From positions 744,001 through 808,000 of the forward strand of contig NZ_SSSN01000003.1 in NCBI RefSeq assembly GCF_004801905.1: DNA of 64,000 nt, given 5' to 3'. Below, piece by piece: positions 56,517 to 64,000 of this stretch (its first letter is position 1; each line of letters opens with the position of its first letter). A model generated the notes under the pieces. The model saw nothing but the letters and a program-made list of their open reading frames with translations. It ran no database searches and had not been told where the DNA came from. This DNA comes from Orlajensenia flava. Lineage in GTDB: Bacteria; Actinomycetota; Actinomycetes; Actinomycetales; Microbacteriaceae. Both the position numbers and the translations under genes were made by a program.

Positions 56517-57992
56517 CTAGCCGGCGACGCCCAGCCAGGTCTCCACGGGTCCGCGCATGAAGTAGATGAGGAACCCGGCCGCGACGATCCACAGCAGCGG
56601 ACTGATCTCGCGCGCCTTGCCCGAGAGCGAGCGGATGACGACCCACGAGATGAAGCCCGCGCCGATGCCGTTGGCGATCGAGTAGGTCAACGGCATGATC
56701 GTGACGGTCAGGAAGACGGGCAGCAGCACCGAGAAGTCGCTGAGGTCGATGCCCTTGATCTGGCTCATCATGAGCGCTCCAACGATGACCAGCGCAGCGG
56801 CGGCCACCTCGGAGGGCACGACCGACGTGAGCGGCGTGAAGAACATCGCCAGCAGGAAAAGCGCGCCCGTCACGACGTTGGCGAAACCCGTGCGTGCGCC
56901 TTCACCGATGCCCGCGCCCGACTCGATGAACACCGTGTTGGACGAGCTCGACGTGAAACCACCGGCGACGGCTCCGGCACCCTCCACGATCAGCGCGGAG
57001 CGCAGCCGTGGGAAGTCGCCCTTGGCGTCGGCGAGGCCGGCCTCCTTCGAGAGACCCGTCATGGTGCCCATGGCGTCGAAGAAGTTGGTGAAGACGAGGG
57101 TGAAGACGAGCATGACGGCGGCGAGGATGCCGATGCGCCCGAAGCTGCCGAAGCTCCAGTGGCCGATGAGGCTGAGGTCGGGAAGGCTGATCCACTGCGA
57201 CGGGAGCGTCGGGACCGAGAGGCTCCAGCCGCCCGGGTGCGCCTTGCCGTTGGCGAAGGCCGGGCCGAAGTGGCCGATCGCCTCGACGATGACGGCGACG
57301 ATGGTTCCGACGACGAGGCCGATGAGGATGCCGCCCTTGACCTTGCGGGCGACGAGGACGCCGGTGAGCAGCAGGGTGAAGACGAAGACGAGGGTGGGCC
57401 AGGTCGCCACAGAGCCCGCGATTCCGAGGCCGACGGGCGGGGACGACGCGCCCGTCGAGGTGACGAAGCCGGCGTCGACCATGCCGATGAAAGCGATGAA
57501 CAGGCCGATGCCGACGGTGATGGCGAGCTTGAGCTGCAGCGGCACCGCGTTGAAGATGAGGCGCCGCAGACCGGTCGCCGCGAGCAGCACGATAATGAGG
57601 CCGTTGATGAGCACGAGGCCCATCGCCTCGGGCCAGGTCACCCCGCCGACCACGCTGACCGCGAGGAAGGAGTTGATGCCGAGGCCGGCCGCGAAGGCGA
57701 ACGGCAGGCGGGCGATGACGCCGAACAGGATCGTCATGACCCCGGCGGTGAGCGCTGTGACGGCGGCTACCTGCGGGAAGGCGAGCGAGTGGCCCGCGAC
57801 ATCCTTGGCCCCGCTGAGGATGATGGGGTTGAGGATGACGATGTAGGCCATCGTGACGAAGGTCACGACGCCGCCGCGCACCTCGGTGCCGAGAGTCGAA
57901 CCGCGCTTGGTGATCTCGAAGAAGGCGTCGAAGCGGCTGCGCGGCTCCGGCGTCTCGGGGGCGTCGGTCTCGGTTGTCTCTGTCGAACTCAC
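56517..57992 (-). CDS. AzgA-type NCS2 purine permease
   Basis: 491 aa with about 12-14 membrane helices. TMAYIVILNPIILSGAKDVAG, TNFFDAMGTMTGLSKEAGL and SSSSNTVFIESGAGIGEGARTG identify the AzgA hypoxanthine/guanine/adenine transporter branch. Leaderless promoter TAGGAT (57999-58004), 6 nt before the GTG start. Confidence 0.93.
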   Translation of the reverse strand: MSSTETTETDAPETPEPRSRFDAFFEITKRGSTLGTEVRGGVVTFVTMAYIVILNPIILSGAKDVAGHSLAFPQVAAVTALTAGVMTILFGVIARLPFAFAAGLGINSFLAVSVVGGVTWPEAMGLVLINGLIIVLLAATGLRRLIFNAVPLQLKLAITVGIGLFIAFIGMVDAGFVTSTGASSPPVGLGIAGSVATWPTLVFVFTLLLTGVLVARKVKGGILIGLVVGTIVAVIVEAIGHFGPAFANGKAHPGGWSLSVPTLPSQWISLPDLSLIGHWSFGSFGRIGILAAVMLVFTLVFTNFFDAMGTMTGLSKEAGLADAKGDFPRLRSALIVEGAGAVAGGFTSSSSNTVFIESGAGIGEGARTGFANVVTGALFLLAMFFTPLTSVVPSEVAAAALVIVGALMMSQIKGIDLSDFSVLLPVFLTVTIMPLTYSIANGIGAGFISWVVIRSLSGKAREISPLLWIVAAGFLIYFMRGPVETWLGVAG

Positions 57993-58039
57993 AGCATGAT
58001 CCTAGGGGTCGGTTCGTTTCGGAATTGTGAACAACCGCC

Positions 58040-58372
58040 TCAGCGGTGGAAGTACGGCACGATCAGGTAGATGCCGTAGAGAACGGCGAGCGCGCTGATG
58101 GTGAAGCACGCGTATGCACCGACGAGGGCGGCGCGCTTCTGCGCATCCGTGAGCGGGTTCTTCTTGGCCGCCTTCTTGGCGCGCTTGGCGATCGCCTTGG
58201 CCTCGGCGGGAGAGATGATGGTGATGGCGTCGGTGAACTCGGCCGGTCCGACGACGGGCGCGCGGCCGCCGAGGGCCAGCAGGCGCAGGCCGAACGAGTA
58301 GGAGCTCACGACGACGGACGCGGCGATGAGCGCCGCCAGCGCGACGAGGAGGAAAGCGCCCCAGTCGATCAC
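58040..58372 (-). CDS. Small two-helix membrane protein coupled to the Pit transporter
   Basis: 110 aa. Membrane helices at about 4-25 and 88-107 with a Lys-rich loop (AKAIAKRAKKAAKKNPLTD) between. GTG start overlaps the Pit stop (GTGA). Probably an accessory subunit of the transporter; I know of no characterised role. Confidence 0.75.
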   Translation of the reverse strand: MIDWGAFLLVALAALIAASVVVSSYSFGLRLLALGGRAPVVGPAEFTDAITIISPAEAKAIAKRAKKAAKKNPLTDAQKRAALVGAYACFTISALAVLYGIYLIVPYFHR

Positions 58373-59550
58373 AGTGACACCTTTCGTTTGGGCTTGGGAT
58401 TGCGCTTGATCTTGACGGCGGCACCGGATGCGGCCACCTCGCTCGTGACGTTGTGGCTCGAGACCGCGTTGCGGCGGGAGACCCAGAAGATCGCGACGAT
58501 GACCGCGAGGCCGATGATGGCGTCGATCACGATGCCCACCGGGCCGAGGTGCGCGAGCAGTGCCGCGAGCCCGCCGACGACTGCAGCTGCCGGGAGGGTC
58601 AGCAACCATCCGAGGGCGATGCGTCCGGCTGTGCCCCACCGCACCTTCGAGCCGCGTCGGCCGAGCCCCGATCCGATGACGGACCCGGATGCCACCTGCG
58701 TGGTCGAGAGGGCGAAGCCGAGGTGGCTGGACGCGAGGATGGTGGCGGCCGTGCTCGTCTCGGCGCTGAACCCCTGAGCGGGCTTGACGTCGGTGAGGCC
58801 GGTGCCGAGGGTCTTGATGATGCGCCATCCGCCCATGTAGGTGCCGAGCGCGATGGCGATGCCGCAGCTGATGATGACCCACGGCTCCACCTCGTTGCCG
58901 TCGGCCTGCACACCGGCGGCCACGAGCGTGAGCGTGATGACGCCCATCGTCTTCTGCGCATCGTTGGTGCCGTGCGCCAGGGCGACGAGCGATGACGAGA
59001 AGATCTGGGCGAAGCGGAACCCCGAGCGCCCGTCGGGCTTGCCGTCGTAGCGTCGCGTGATGAGGTAGGAGAGCTTGGTGGCGGTGAACGCGACGAGTCC
59101 CGCCGTCAACGGCGCGGCGACCGCGGGGATGATGACCTTCGACAGGAGCACGCCGAAGTCGACGGGGTCCAGACTCCACGCGCCCACGATGGCTGCACCG
59201 ATCAGGCCGCCGAACAGGGCGTGGCTCGAACTCGATGGTAGGCCGAGCAACCAGGTGAACATGTTCCACACCACGGCGCCGATGAGTCCGGCGAAGATCA
59301 GCTCCGGGGTGATGAGCACTCCCCCGCTGCCCTCGCGGATGATGCCGCCCGAGATGGTCTTGGCGACCTCCGTCGACAGGAACGCGCCGACGAGGTTGAG
59401 GATGGCGGCGAGTCCGACGGCCACCTTGGGCTTCATGGCGCCGGTCGCGATGGGGGTTGCCATCGCATTCGCGGTGTCGTGGAAGCCGTTGGTGAAGTCG
59501 AAGAACAGCGCCAGTGCGATGACCAGCACGACGATCAGGGTGAGATCCAC
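58369..59550 (-). CDS. Low-affinity inorganic phosphate transporter (Pit family)
   Basis: 393 aa, about ten membrane helices. Pit signatures: FFDFTNGFHDTANAMATPIATGA near the N-terminus and LVALAHGTNDAQKTMGVI in the second half. Imports metal phosphate with protons. GTG start; its last codons overlap the small partner gene. Confidence 0.93.
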   Translation of the reverse strand: MDLTLIVVLVIALALFFDFTNGFHDTANAMATPIATGAMKPKVAVGLAAILNLVGAFLSTEVAKTISGGIIREGSGGVLITPELIFAGLIGAVVWNMFTWLLGLPSSSSHALFGGLIGAAIVGAWSLDPVDFGVLLSKVIIPAVAAPLTAGLVAFTATKLSYLITRRYDGKPDGRSGFRFAQIFSSSLVALAHGTNDAQKTMGVITLTLVAAGVQADGNEVEPWVIISCGIAIALGTYMGGWRIIKTLGTGLTDVKPAQGFSAETSTAATILASSHLGFALSTTQVASGSVIGSGLGRRGSKVRWGTAGRIALGWLLTLPAAAVVGGLAALLAHLGPVGIVIDAIIGLAVIVAIFWVSRRNAVSSHNVTSEVAASGAAVKIKRNPKPKRKVSL

Positions 59551-59693
59551 CGGCGTCTTTCTCTGGAAGGTAGGTTGCCCGGCGAAGATGTCACCGGACG
59601 TTCACCGTGCGGATGTTGACATGCACGCGTGGAGGCACCTCGATACTCACATCCGCAGCGCATCCGGTCAACCTGAGGCCGCCTCACGACGCT

Positions 59694-60170
59694 TCAGGCG
59701 AGGACGACGCTGGACAGGTCGTCACCGAAGGTGAACTCCCGGTCGACGGATCCGCCGGCCAGCACCCCGGGGAGCCAGAACCGCGCGTCATCCCACATCA
59801 GCCCGAGCGGGACGTCGGCGAGCGAGAACCACTCGGGGTCGAGTTCGTCGGATGCCGTCGGATCCCCGGTCCAGTCGCGGCAGACGAACACCGTCGACTC
59901 CTGACTCCACGCTGGACGCGAGGGGAAGTGGTAGCGCAGCGACCCTCGCCGCTCGAGCGAGGATGGTCGTACGACGAGTCCGACCTCCTCGAGCACCTCG
60001 CGCGCGATGGCATCACGTGCGGTCTCCCCCGGCTCGAGCTTGCCGCCGGGGCCGACGTACTTCCCTTCGCCCAGGCCGAGCTTCTTGCGGCCGAGCAGGA
60101 CGCGGGTCATGCCGGCGGCATCCGTCGTCACCAGGTAGCACACACACACCTGCGGGAGGGTGGAGGCCAC
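59694..60170 (-). CDS. Nudix hydrolase (MutT-like)
   Basis: 158 aa. The complete Nudix box GGKLEPGETARDAIAREVLEEVG is visible (residues ~39-61). C-terminal FSLADVPLGLMWDDARFWLP resembles MTH1-type 8-oxo-dGTPase. GTG start, 2 nt after the pfkA stop, so the pair is likely cotranscribed. The 143-bp gap to the Pit gene shows only an imperfect inverted repeat near 59680. Confidence 0.9.
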   Translation of the reverse strand: MASTLPQVCVCYLVTTDAAGMTRVLLGRKKLGLGEGKYVGPGGKLEPGETARDAIAREVLEEVGLVVRPSSLERRGSLRYHFPSRPAWSQESTVFVCRDWTGDPTASDELDPEWFSLADVPLGLMWDDARFWLPGVLAGGSVDREFTFGDDLSSVVLA

Positions 60171-60172
60171 GA

Positions 60173-61204
60173 TCAGCCGAACAGCACCCGGGCCTCGTCG
60201 TACCGCGACTGCGGCACGGTGTTGAGGTTGCCGGTGGCCTCGCGGATGGACACGCGCGCGATATCCGTTCCCCGCAGGGTCACCATCTCGCCCCATGCCT
60301 GGTCCTTCACGGCGTCGACGGCGGCCATTCCCAGGCGCGTGGCGAGCACGCGGTCGTAAGCCGACGGCGCTCCGCCGCGCTGGATGTGGCCGAGCACGGT
60401 GTCGCGCGACTCGATGCCGGTGCGTGCCTCGATCATGGGAGCCAGGAGTTCGGCGATGCCGCCGAGACGCGGACGGTTGAACGCGTCGAGGCCCTTGTGG
60501 GAGTGCTCGGCCTCCATGTCGGTGAGCTTGAACCCCTCGGCGACGACGATGACGGGGGCGCGTCCACGATCGCGGACGCTCTCGACGTAGTGGCAGATCT
60601 CGTCGATCGACATCGGCTGCTCGGGAATCAGGATGGCGTGGGCGCCGCCCGCCATGCCGGAGTGCAAAGCGATCCAGCCGACGTGCCGGCCCATGACCTC
60701 GACGACCATGCAGCGGCCGTGCGAGTCGGCGGTCGTGCGCAGCCGGTCGATGGCCTCCGTGGCGATCTCGACGGCCGTGTCGAAGCCGAACGAGTAGTCG
60801 GTGGCGGCGAGATCGTTGTCGATCGTCTTCGGGACGCCGACCACGTTGATGCCACCCTCATCGACCAGGCGGCGGGCGGCGGTGAGAGTGCCCTCCCCAC
60901 CGATCGCGATGATGGCGTCGATGCCGTTCTCGTCGAGCATGCGCTGGATGTTCTCGGGGCCACCGCCCTCGCCCTCGAACGGATTCGTGCGGCTCGAGTG
61001 CAGGATGGTTCCGCCCTGACGGGACAGGCCCCGCACCTCCTGCCGGGGAAGGGGGACGATGTCGCCCTGGACCACTCCGCGCCAGCCCCAACGGAACCCG
61101 ACGAACTCCGCCTCGTGCGAGATGACGCCGCGCAGGACCGCGCCGCGGATGACCGCATTGAGGCCGGGGCAGTCCCCGCCGCTCGTCAGGATTCCGATCT
61201 TCAT
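60173..61204 (-). CDS. pfkA: 6-phosphofructokinase
   Basis: 343 aa. TSGGDCPGLNAVIRGAV, AIGGEGTLTAARRL, VPKTIDNDL, MGRHVGW, GFDTAVE and LGHIQRGG are all present. At the phosphate-donor determinants it reads Gly after GGE (ATP type) and PKTIDND with Lys (the PPi enzymes also have Lys but Asp at the first site), so ATP use is predicted. SD AGGAG is 11 nt before the ATG. Confidence 0.96.
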   Translation of the reverse strand: MKIGILTSGGDCPGLNAVIRGAVLRGVISHEAEFVGFRWGWRGVVQGDIVPLPRQEVRGLSRQGGTILHSSRTNPFEGEGGGPENIQRMLDENGIDAIIAIGGEGTLTAARRLVDEGGINVVGVPKTIDNDLAATDYSFGFDTAVEIATEAIDRLRTTADSHGRCMVVEVMGRHVGWIALHSGMAGGAHAILIPEQPMSIDEICHYVESVRDRGRAPVIVVAEGFKLTDMEAEHSHKGLDAFNRPRLGGIAELLAPMIEARTGIESRDTVLGHIQRGGAPSAYDRVLATRLGMAAVDAVKDQAWGEMVTLRGTDIARVSIREATGNLNTVPQSRYDEARVLFG

Positions 61205-61277
61205 TGCAGGTGCTGCTCCTCGATTGCCGGGTCGGTCAGCGCCACGTCATCGGGGCGGGTGGTGCGTTCTCGGGAGT

Positions 61278-63404
61278 CTATAGGGAACCGGCTATGGCCT
61301 GACGGAGCAGGTGCTGCAGGGCATCGAGCTGCACGGAGTCCGCCGAGGTGACGTCGACGTCGGAGCCGTCGAGGGCGCGTGCGGCGAGGCCCTGCTTCGC
61401 GTCGATGAGCTCGGCGATCTTCGCGTCGATGGTGTGAGCCGCGATGATGCGCCACGCCGTCACCGGCTCGTCCTGCCCGATGCGGTGCACGCGGTCGATC
61501 GCCTGGGTCTGCTCGGCGGCCGTCCAGCTGAGCTCGGCGAGCACGACGTTGGAGGACGCCTGCAGGTTGACGCCGACGCCCGCTGCGGTGAGCGAGCACA
61601 CCGCCACCGAGATCTCGGGGTCGTTGTTGAACCGGTCGATGGCGTCCTGACGGGCCAACGCCGTCTGGTCGCCGCGGAGGGAGACGGTGCGGAGGCCGCC
61701 CTTCGCGAGGATCTCCTCCGCCGTGTCCATCACGTCGATGTGCTTGGCGAAGAAGACCACCTTGCCCACCGATCGCGCCAGCTGTGCAGCGTAGTCCGCG
61801 GCGAGTGCGGCCTTGGCCTGACCGATCTTGCGCACCATCGTGAACACGTTCTCGCCGGTCTTGGCAGCCTTCGACTCCTCGAGCTCGGCATGGGCGACCG
61901 CTCGCACGTAGGAATCGAACTGATCCTCGTCGAGCTCGCCCAGGCTGACACCGCGCGAGGAGAGCAGGGAGGTGAAGCGGTCGCGCAGACGGTAGCCGAG
62001 TTCGCGCTCCGCGGAACGGATGCTGCGCCCGAGGTCGTCATCGAGTTCGACGGGAAGGTCGGCGATGCGCTTGGCCGGCAGGTCGGCGGCGACGTCGACC
62101 TTGCGGCGACGAACTATCCCCATGTCGATGACCGCGGCTCGCGCCTCGGAGTAGAAGCCCTGATCGGCCGGCGTCAGCCCGTTCTCCTCGAGCTTCGCCA
62201 TGAGCTCTGGGGCCGGCCGGTCGCCGTCGATCCAGCCCAAGAACTGCCAGATCGCACGGAAGTCGTCGACGTCGTTGATGAGCGGGGTACCGGTGAGAGC
62301 CAGCAGCAGCGGGTCGCCGCCCGGTGCCGTCCGGCGGATGCGCTCCGAGAGCGCCAGCACGTTACGCGAACGCTGAGACTGCAGGTTCTTGATGAAGTGC
62401 GCCTCGTCGACGACCATTCCCTTGAACCCGAGCGTGCCGAGCCAAGCCATGTGCCGGTCGAGAACGTCGTAGTTGACCACGACGACGTCGGCGAACGCGT
62501 CGAGGGTGTCTCCGTCGCCGTGGATGACGGTCGCGCGGCGATGCGGCGTCCACCGCTCGACCTCGCGCGCCCAGTTCATCTTCACGACGTTGGGCACGAC
62601 GGCCAGGAGCGGGTAGGCGTCGGCGACGGATGCGGCCAGCACGCTCTCGGCGGTCTTGCCGAGGCCGGGCTCGTCGGCGAGCAGGAAGCTGCGGTGCCCA
62701 CGGCGGACGCTCTCGACGAAGCGCGCCTGGTGGCGCATGATCTCCATGCCCTTGGGCGAGAGGCGATCGAGCTTCGGGGCATCCGGAAGGTCCATGGTGG
62801 CCGCCTGGCCGCCAGCGCCGTACTCGAACGACTTGAACAGCGGACCTAATAGCTCCCAGTTCGCCAGCCGTCGCGGTGAGACCGTGGGTGTCGCCGGGCG
62901 CGAGAGGTCGGGCGCGAGGAACGGGTTGGCGAGCTGTCGCGCCTTGACCGACTGCGGGATGACCTGGTTCTCGGCGAGGACGGGCTTGGCCTCGGGCTCG
63001 CGGGTGATGATGAGCTCGTCGGGGCTGAGCGCGGCACCCGACTCGAGCAGCCAGTCCCGCCGGAAGCGCTGCGCCACCGTGGAGACGCCGGCATCCGCCT
63101 CGAGCAGGCTGATGAGACTGGTGTCGCGGGCGGCGGTCTTGGCGAGGATCTGCGCGATCCCGTCGAGGCGCTTGAGCAGCTCGGCGCGGGCGGCATCCGG
63201 AATGTCGGCGTCGGCCTTCACTCGAGCCCGCTCCTCACGCATGAGCAGCGCGATCACCTGGTACTTGGTGCGGTTGGTGGGGCCGAGCTTGCCGCCCTGC
63301 GCCTTGGCCTCGACCTCGCGCACCTTGCGCGCGAGGATCGGGATGATCGGGGCGTCGTCGTCGCGCGAGCGTGTGCGGCTCCGCGCGGTTCGCTGATCGG
63401 GCAT
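61278..63404 (-). CDS. SNF2-family DNA helicase/translocase
   Basis: 708 aa. Walker A LADEPGLGKTAES, box II MVVDEAHFIKN, motif III LALTGTPL and the C-terminal helicase motifs GVGVNLQASSNVVLAE and DRVHRIGQDEPV. N-terminal 190 residues of unknown type. ATG follows GGAGGACA. ATP-driven DNA translocase, probably repair- or restriction-related; no methylase is nearby. Confidence 0.9.
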   Translation of the reverse strand: MPDQRTARSRTRSRDDDAPIIPILARKVREVEAKAQGGKLGPTNRTKYQVIALLMREERARVKADADIPDAARAELLKRLDGIAQILAKTAARDTSLISLLEADAGVSTVAQRFRRDWLLESGAALSPDELIITREPEAKPVLAENQVIPQSVKARQLANPFLAPDLSRPATPTVSPRRLANWELLGPLFKSFEYGAGGQAATMDLPDAPKLDRLSPKGMEIMRHQARFVESVRRGHRSFLLADEPGLGKTAESVLAASVADAYPLLAVVPNVVKMNWAREVERWTPHRRATVIHGDGDTLDAFADVVVVNYDVLDRHMAWLGTLGFKGMVVDEAHFIKNLQSQRSRNVLALSERIRRTAPGGDPLLLALTGTPLINDVDDFRAIWQFLGWIDGDRPAPELMAKLEENGLTPADQGFYSEARAAVIDMGIVRRRKVDVAADLPAKRIADLPVELDDDLGRSIRSAERELGYRLRDRFTSLLSSRGVSLGELDEDQFDSYVRAVAHAELEESKAAKTGENVFTMVRKIGQAKAALAADYAAQLARSVGKVVFFAKHIDVMDTAEEILAKGGLRTVSLRGDQTALARQDAIDRFNNDPEISVAVCSLTAAGVGVNLQASSNVVLAELSWTAAEQTQAIDRVHRIGQDEPVTAWRIIAAHTIDAKIAELIDAKQGLAARALDGSDVDVTSADSVQLDALQHLLRQAIAGSL

Positions 63405-63629
63405 TGTCCTCCATGTCGTGAAGCCCGGTGCATCGCACTCCCCCTCGCCGAAGAGGAGGACGGATGCGAAACCTCGCGTCGTGACCCTGACTCAAGCAAC
63501 GCGCGTGAAGCGCGGTCGAGACGATGACGGGGTCTGTCGACGCACGTCCATATTACTCCACTCGCGGCGGGGTCGATGAACGGTTACGTTTTGGGGGTTC
63601 TGGTGTCACCCGGGTCGCGCTGGCGGGCG

Positions 63630-63802
63630 GATGCGCGTTATGGCACTGTTGCGGCGCGGGATGCGCGTTATGGCACTGTTGCGGCGTGCCTCCCGGCGGC
63701 GGATGCGCGCTGTGGCACCGACGCGGCACGCCTCGCGAGCGATGCGCGTTATGGCACTGTTGCGGCGCGGGATGCGCGTTATTGCACCGCGCGAGCAGGG
63801 GG
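63630..63802. repeat. Five-unit tandem repeat in the gene-free 63405-63817 region
   Basis: Units start GATGCGCGTTATGGCACTGT at 63630, 63660, 63702 (diverged), 63741 and 63771 (partial). Units 1, 2 and 4 share 27-30 bp; gaps between starts are 30, 42, 39 and 30 nt. It lies upstream of the SNF2 gene and downstream of the DUF2867 gene. The rest of the 412-bp gap (63405-63629) shows no gene. Confidence 0.8.
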
Positions 63803-63817
63803 CACGACGGGCGGGAG

Positions 63818-64000
63818 TCAGGCCTGGCGGGCGGCGGTCTCGGTGATGCGACGTGCCATTCCCGAGAAGATGACGCCGTGGAAGGGCCAGATCGCCCACC
63901 AGTAGGCCCGACCGAGCAGTCCGTGCGGAAAGTAGACGGCGCGTTGGTGGTAACGCGAACCGTCGCCGTCGGGTTCGGCGCTCATCTCGAGCCACGCCAG
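63818..64000 (-). CDS. DUF2867 domain protein, 5' part cut by window end
   Basis: Last 60 residues only: LAWLEMSAEPDGDGSRYHQ, then VYFPHGLLGRAYWWAIWPFH and GVIFSGMARRITETA. GLxGRxYWxxxxPFHxxIF is the pattern of DUF2867, usually the C-terminal half of NmrA-like SDR proteins. The start and any N-terminal domain lie outside the window. Confidence 0.8.
   Translation of the reverse strand: MAWLEMSAEPDGDGSRYHQRAVYFPHGLLGRAYWWAIWPFHGVIFSGMARRITETAARQA

Noticed and set aside
56505-58070. 521-codon plus-strand frame opposite the purine permease
   Set aside because: Asp/Glu/His-rich antisense of membrane-helix codons; the permease on the other strand is unambiguous.
63630-63802. Possible CRISPR array
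   Set aside because: Repeat unit is only ~30 bp with contiguous copies and no unique spacers of constant length; no cas genes.

Overview
This 64 kb window is chromosomal DNA from a high-GC actinobacterium, most probably a member of the Microbacteriaceae (Microbacterium/Leifsonia/Agromyces type); the genus cannot be fixed from the sequence alone. The reasons are the very high GC with GC-ending codons, the constant recurrence of the string GCATCCG/CGGATGC, a TTG-started pnp, DUF5302, DUF4395 and DUF6412-type proteins, F420/deazaflavin- and luciferase-type oxidoreductases, and many genes whose -10 box (TANNNT) lies only 6-7 nt before the start codon, as in leaderless actinobacterial mRNAs. No rRNA, tRNA, CRISPR array, integrase or transposase was seen. 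Gene order is dense, with many ATGA/GTGA stop-start overlaps.

Layout. 0-10 kb: folA (cut by the window start, with an unusual insertion), thyA, a membrane thioredoxin plus DUF4395 pair, a divergent FAD monooxygenase and GntR-TetR fused regulator, an OsmC protein, a TIGR01777 epimerase, dapB with a small TPR membrane protein, a GNAT acetyltransferase, a histidine phosphatase and an M16 peptidase. 10-24 kb: a branched-chain amino acid catabolic region. It holds a degenerate aldo/keto reductase, an operon for leucine-type acyl-CoA breakdown (carboxyltransferase, biotin carboxylase, acyl-CoA dehydrogenase, MaoC hydratase, CitE-like lyase), its probable TetR regulator, a TetR/metallo-hydrolase pair, a pterin dehydratase, and a branched-chain 2-oxoacid dehydrogenase operon (E1alpha, E1beta, E2) with a divergent Lrp/AsnC regulator.

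24-41 kb: an ArsR regulator with a small partner, a two-component system coupled to an ABC exporter, pnp, DUF5302, a CE1758/CE1759-type monooxygenase and FMN reductase pair, a quinone oxidoreductase, thioredoxin, a membrane protein plus fructosamine kinase pair, a PfpI-like amidotransferase, an unusual two-gene operon (DUF6895-like protein plus a small protein with an internal duplication), an LLM oxidoreductase and rpsO. 41-64 kb: DUF488, an M4 protealysin with its emfourin inhibitor, two alpha/beta hydrolases, an FKBP isomerase, YidC/DUF6412, a PrsW protease, an FAD-linked oxidase/DDN/YihY operon, an Ada-AlkA DNA repair fusion, a PrmC-related methyltransferase, an FAH-family enzyme, aspartate ammonia-lyase, a purine permease, a Pit phosphate transporter with a small partner, a Nudix hydrolase with pfkA, an SNF2 helicase, a tandem-repeat tract and a cut DUF2867 gene.

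How it fits together. The core of the window is branched-chain amino acid use: the 2-oxoacid dehydrogenase makes branched acyl-CoA esters that the acyl-CoA dehydrogenase/carboxylase operon degrades. Near-identical operator-like sequences stand before that operon and before the nearby TetR gene. Several housekeeping genes (folA-thyA, dapB, pnp, rpsO, pfkA, rpsO terminator) are interleaved with this accessory material. Dispersed palindromic repeats occupy several intergenic gaps, and one related piece seems to lie inside the folA reading frame.
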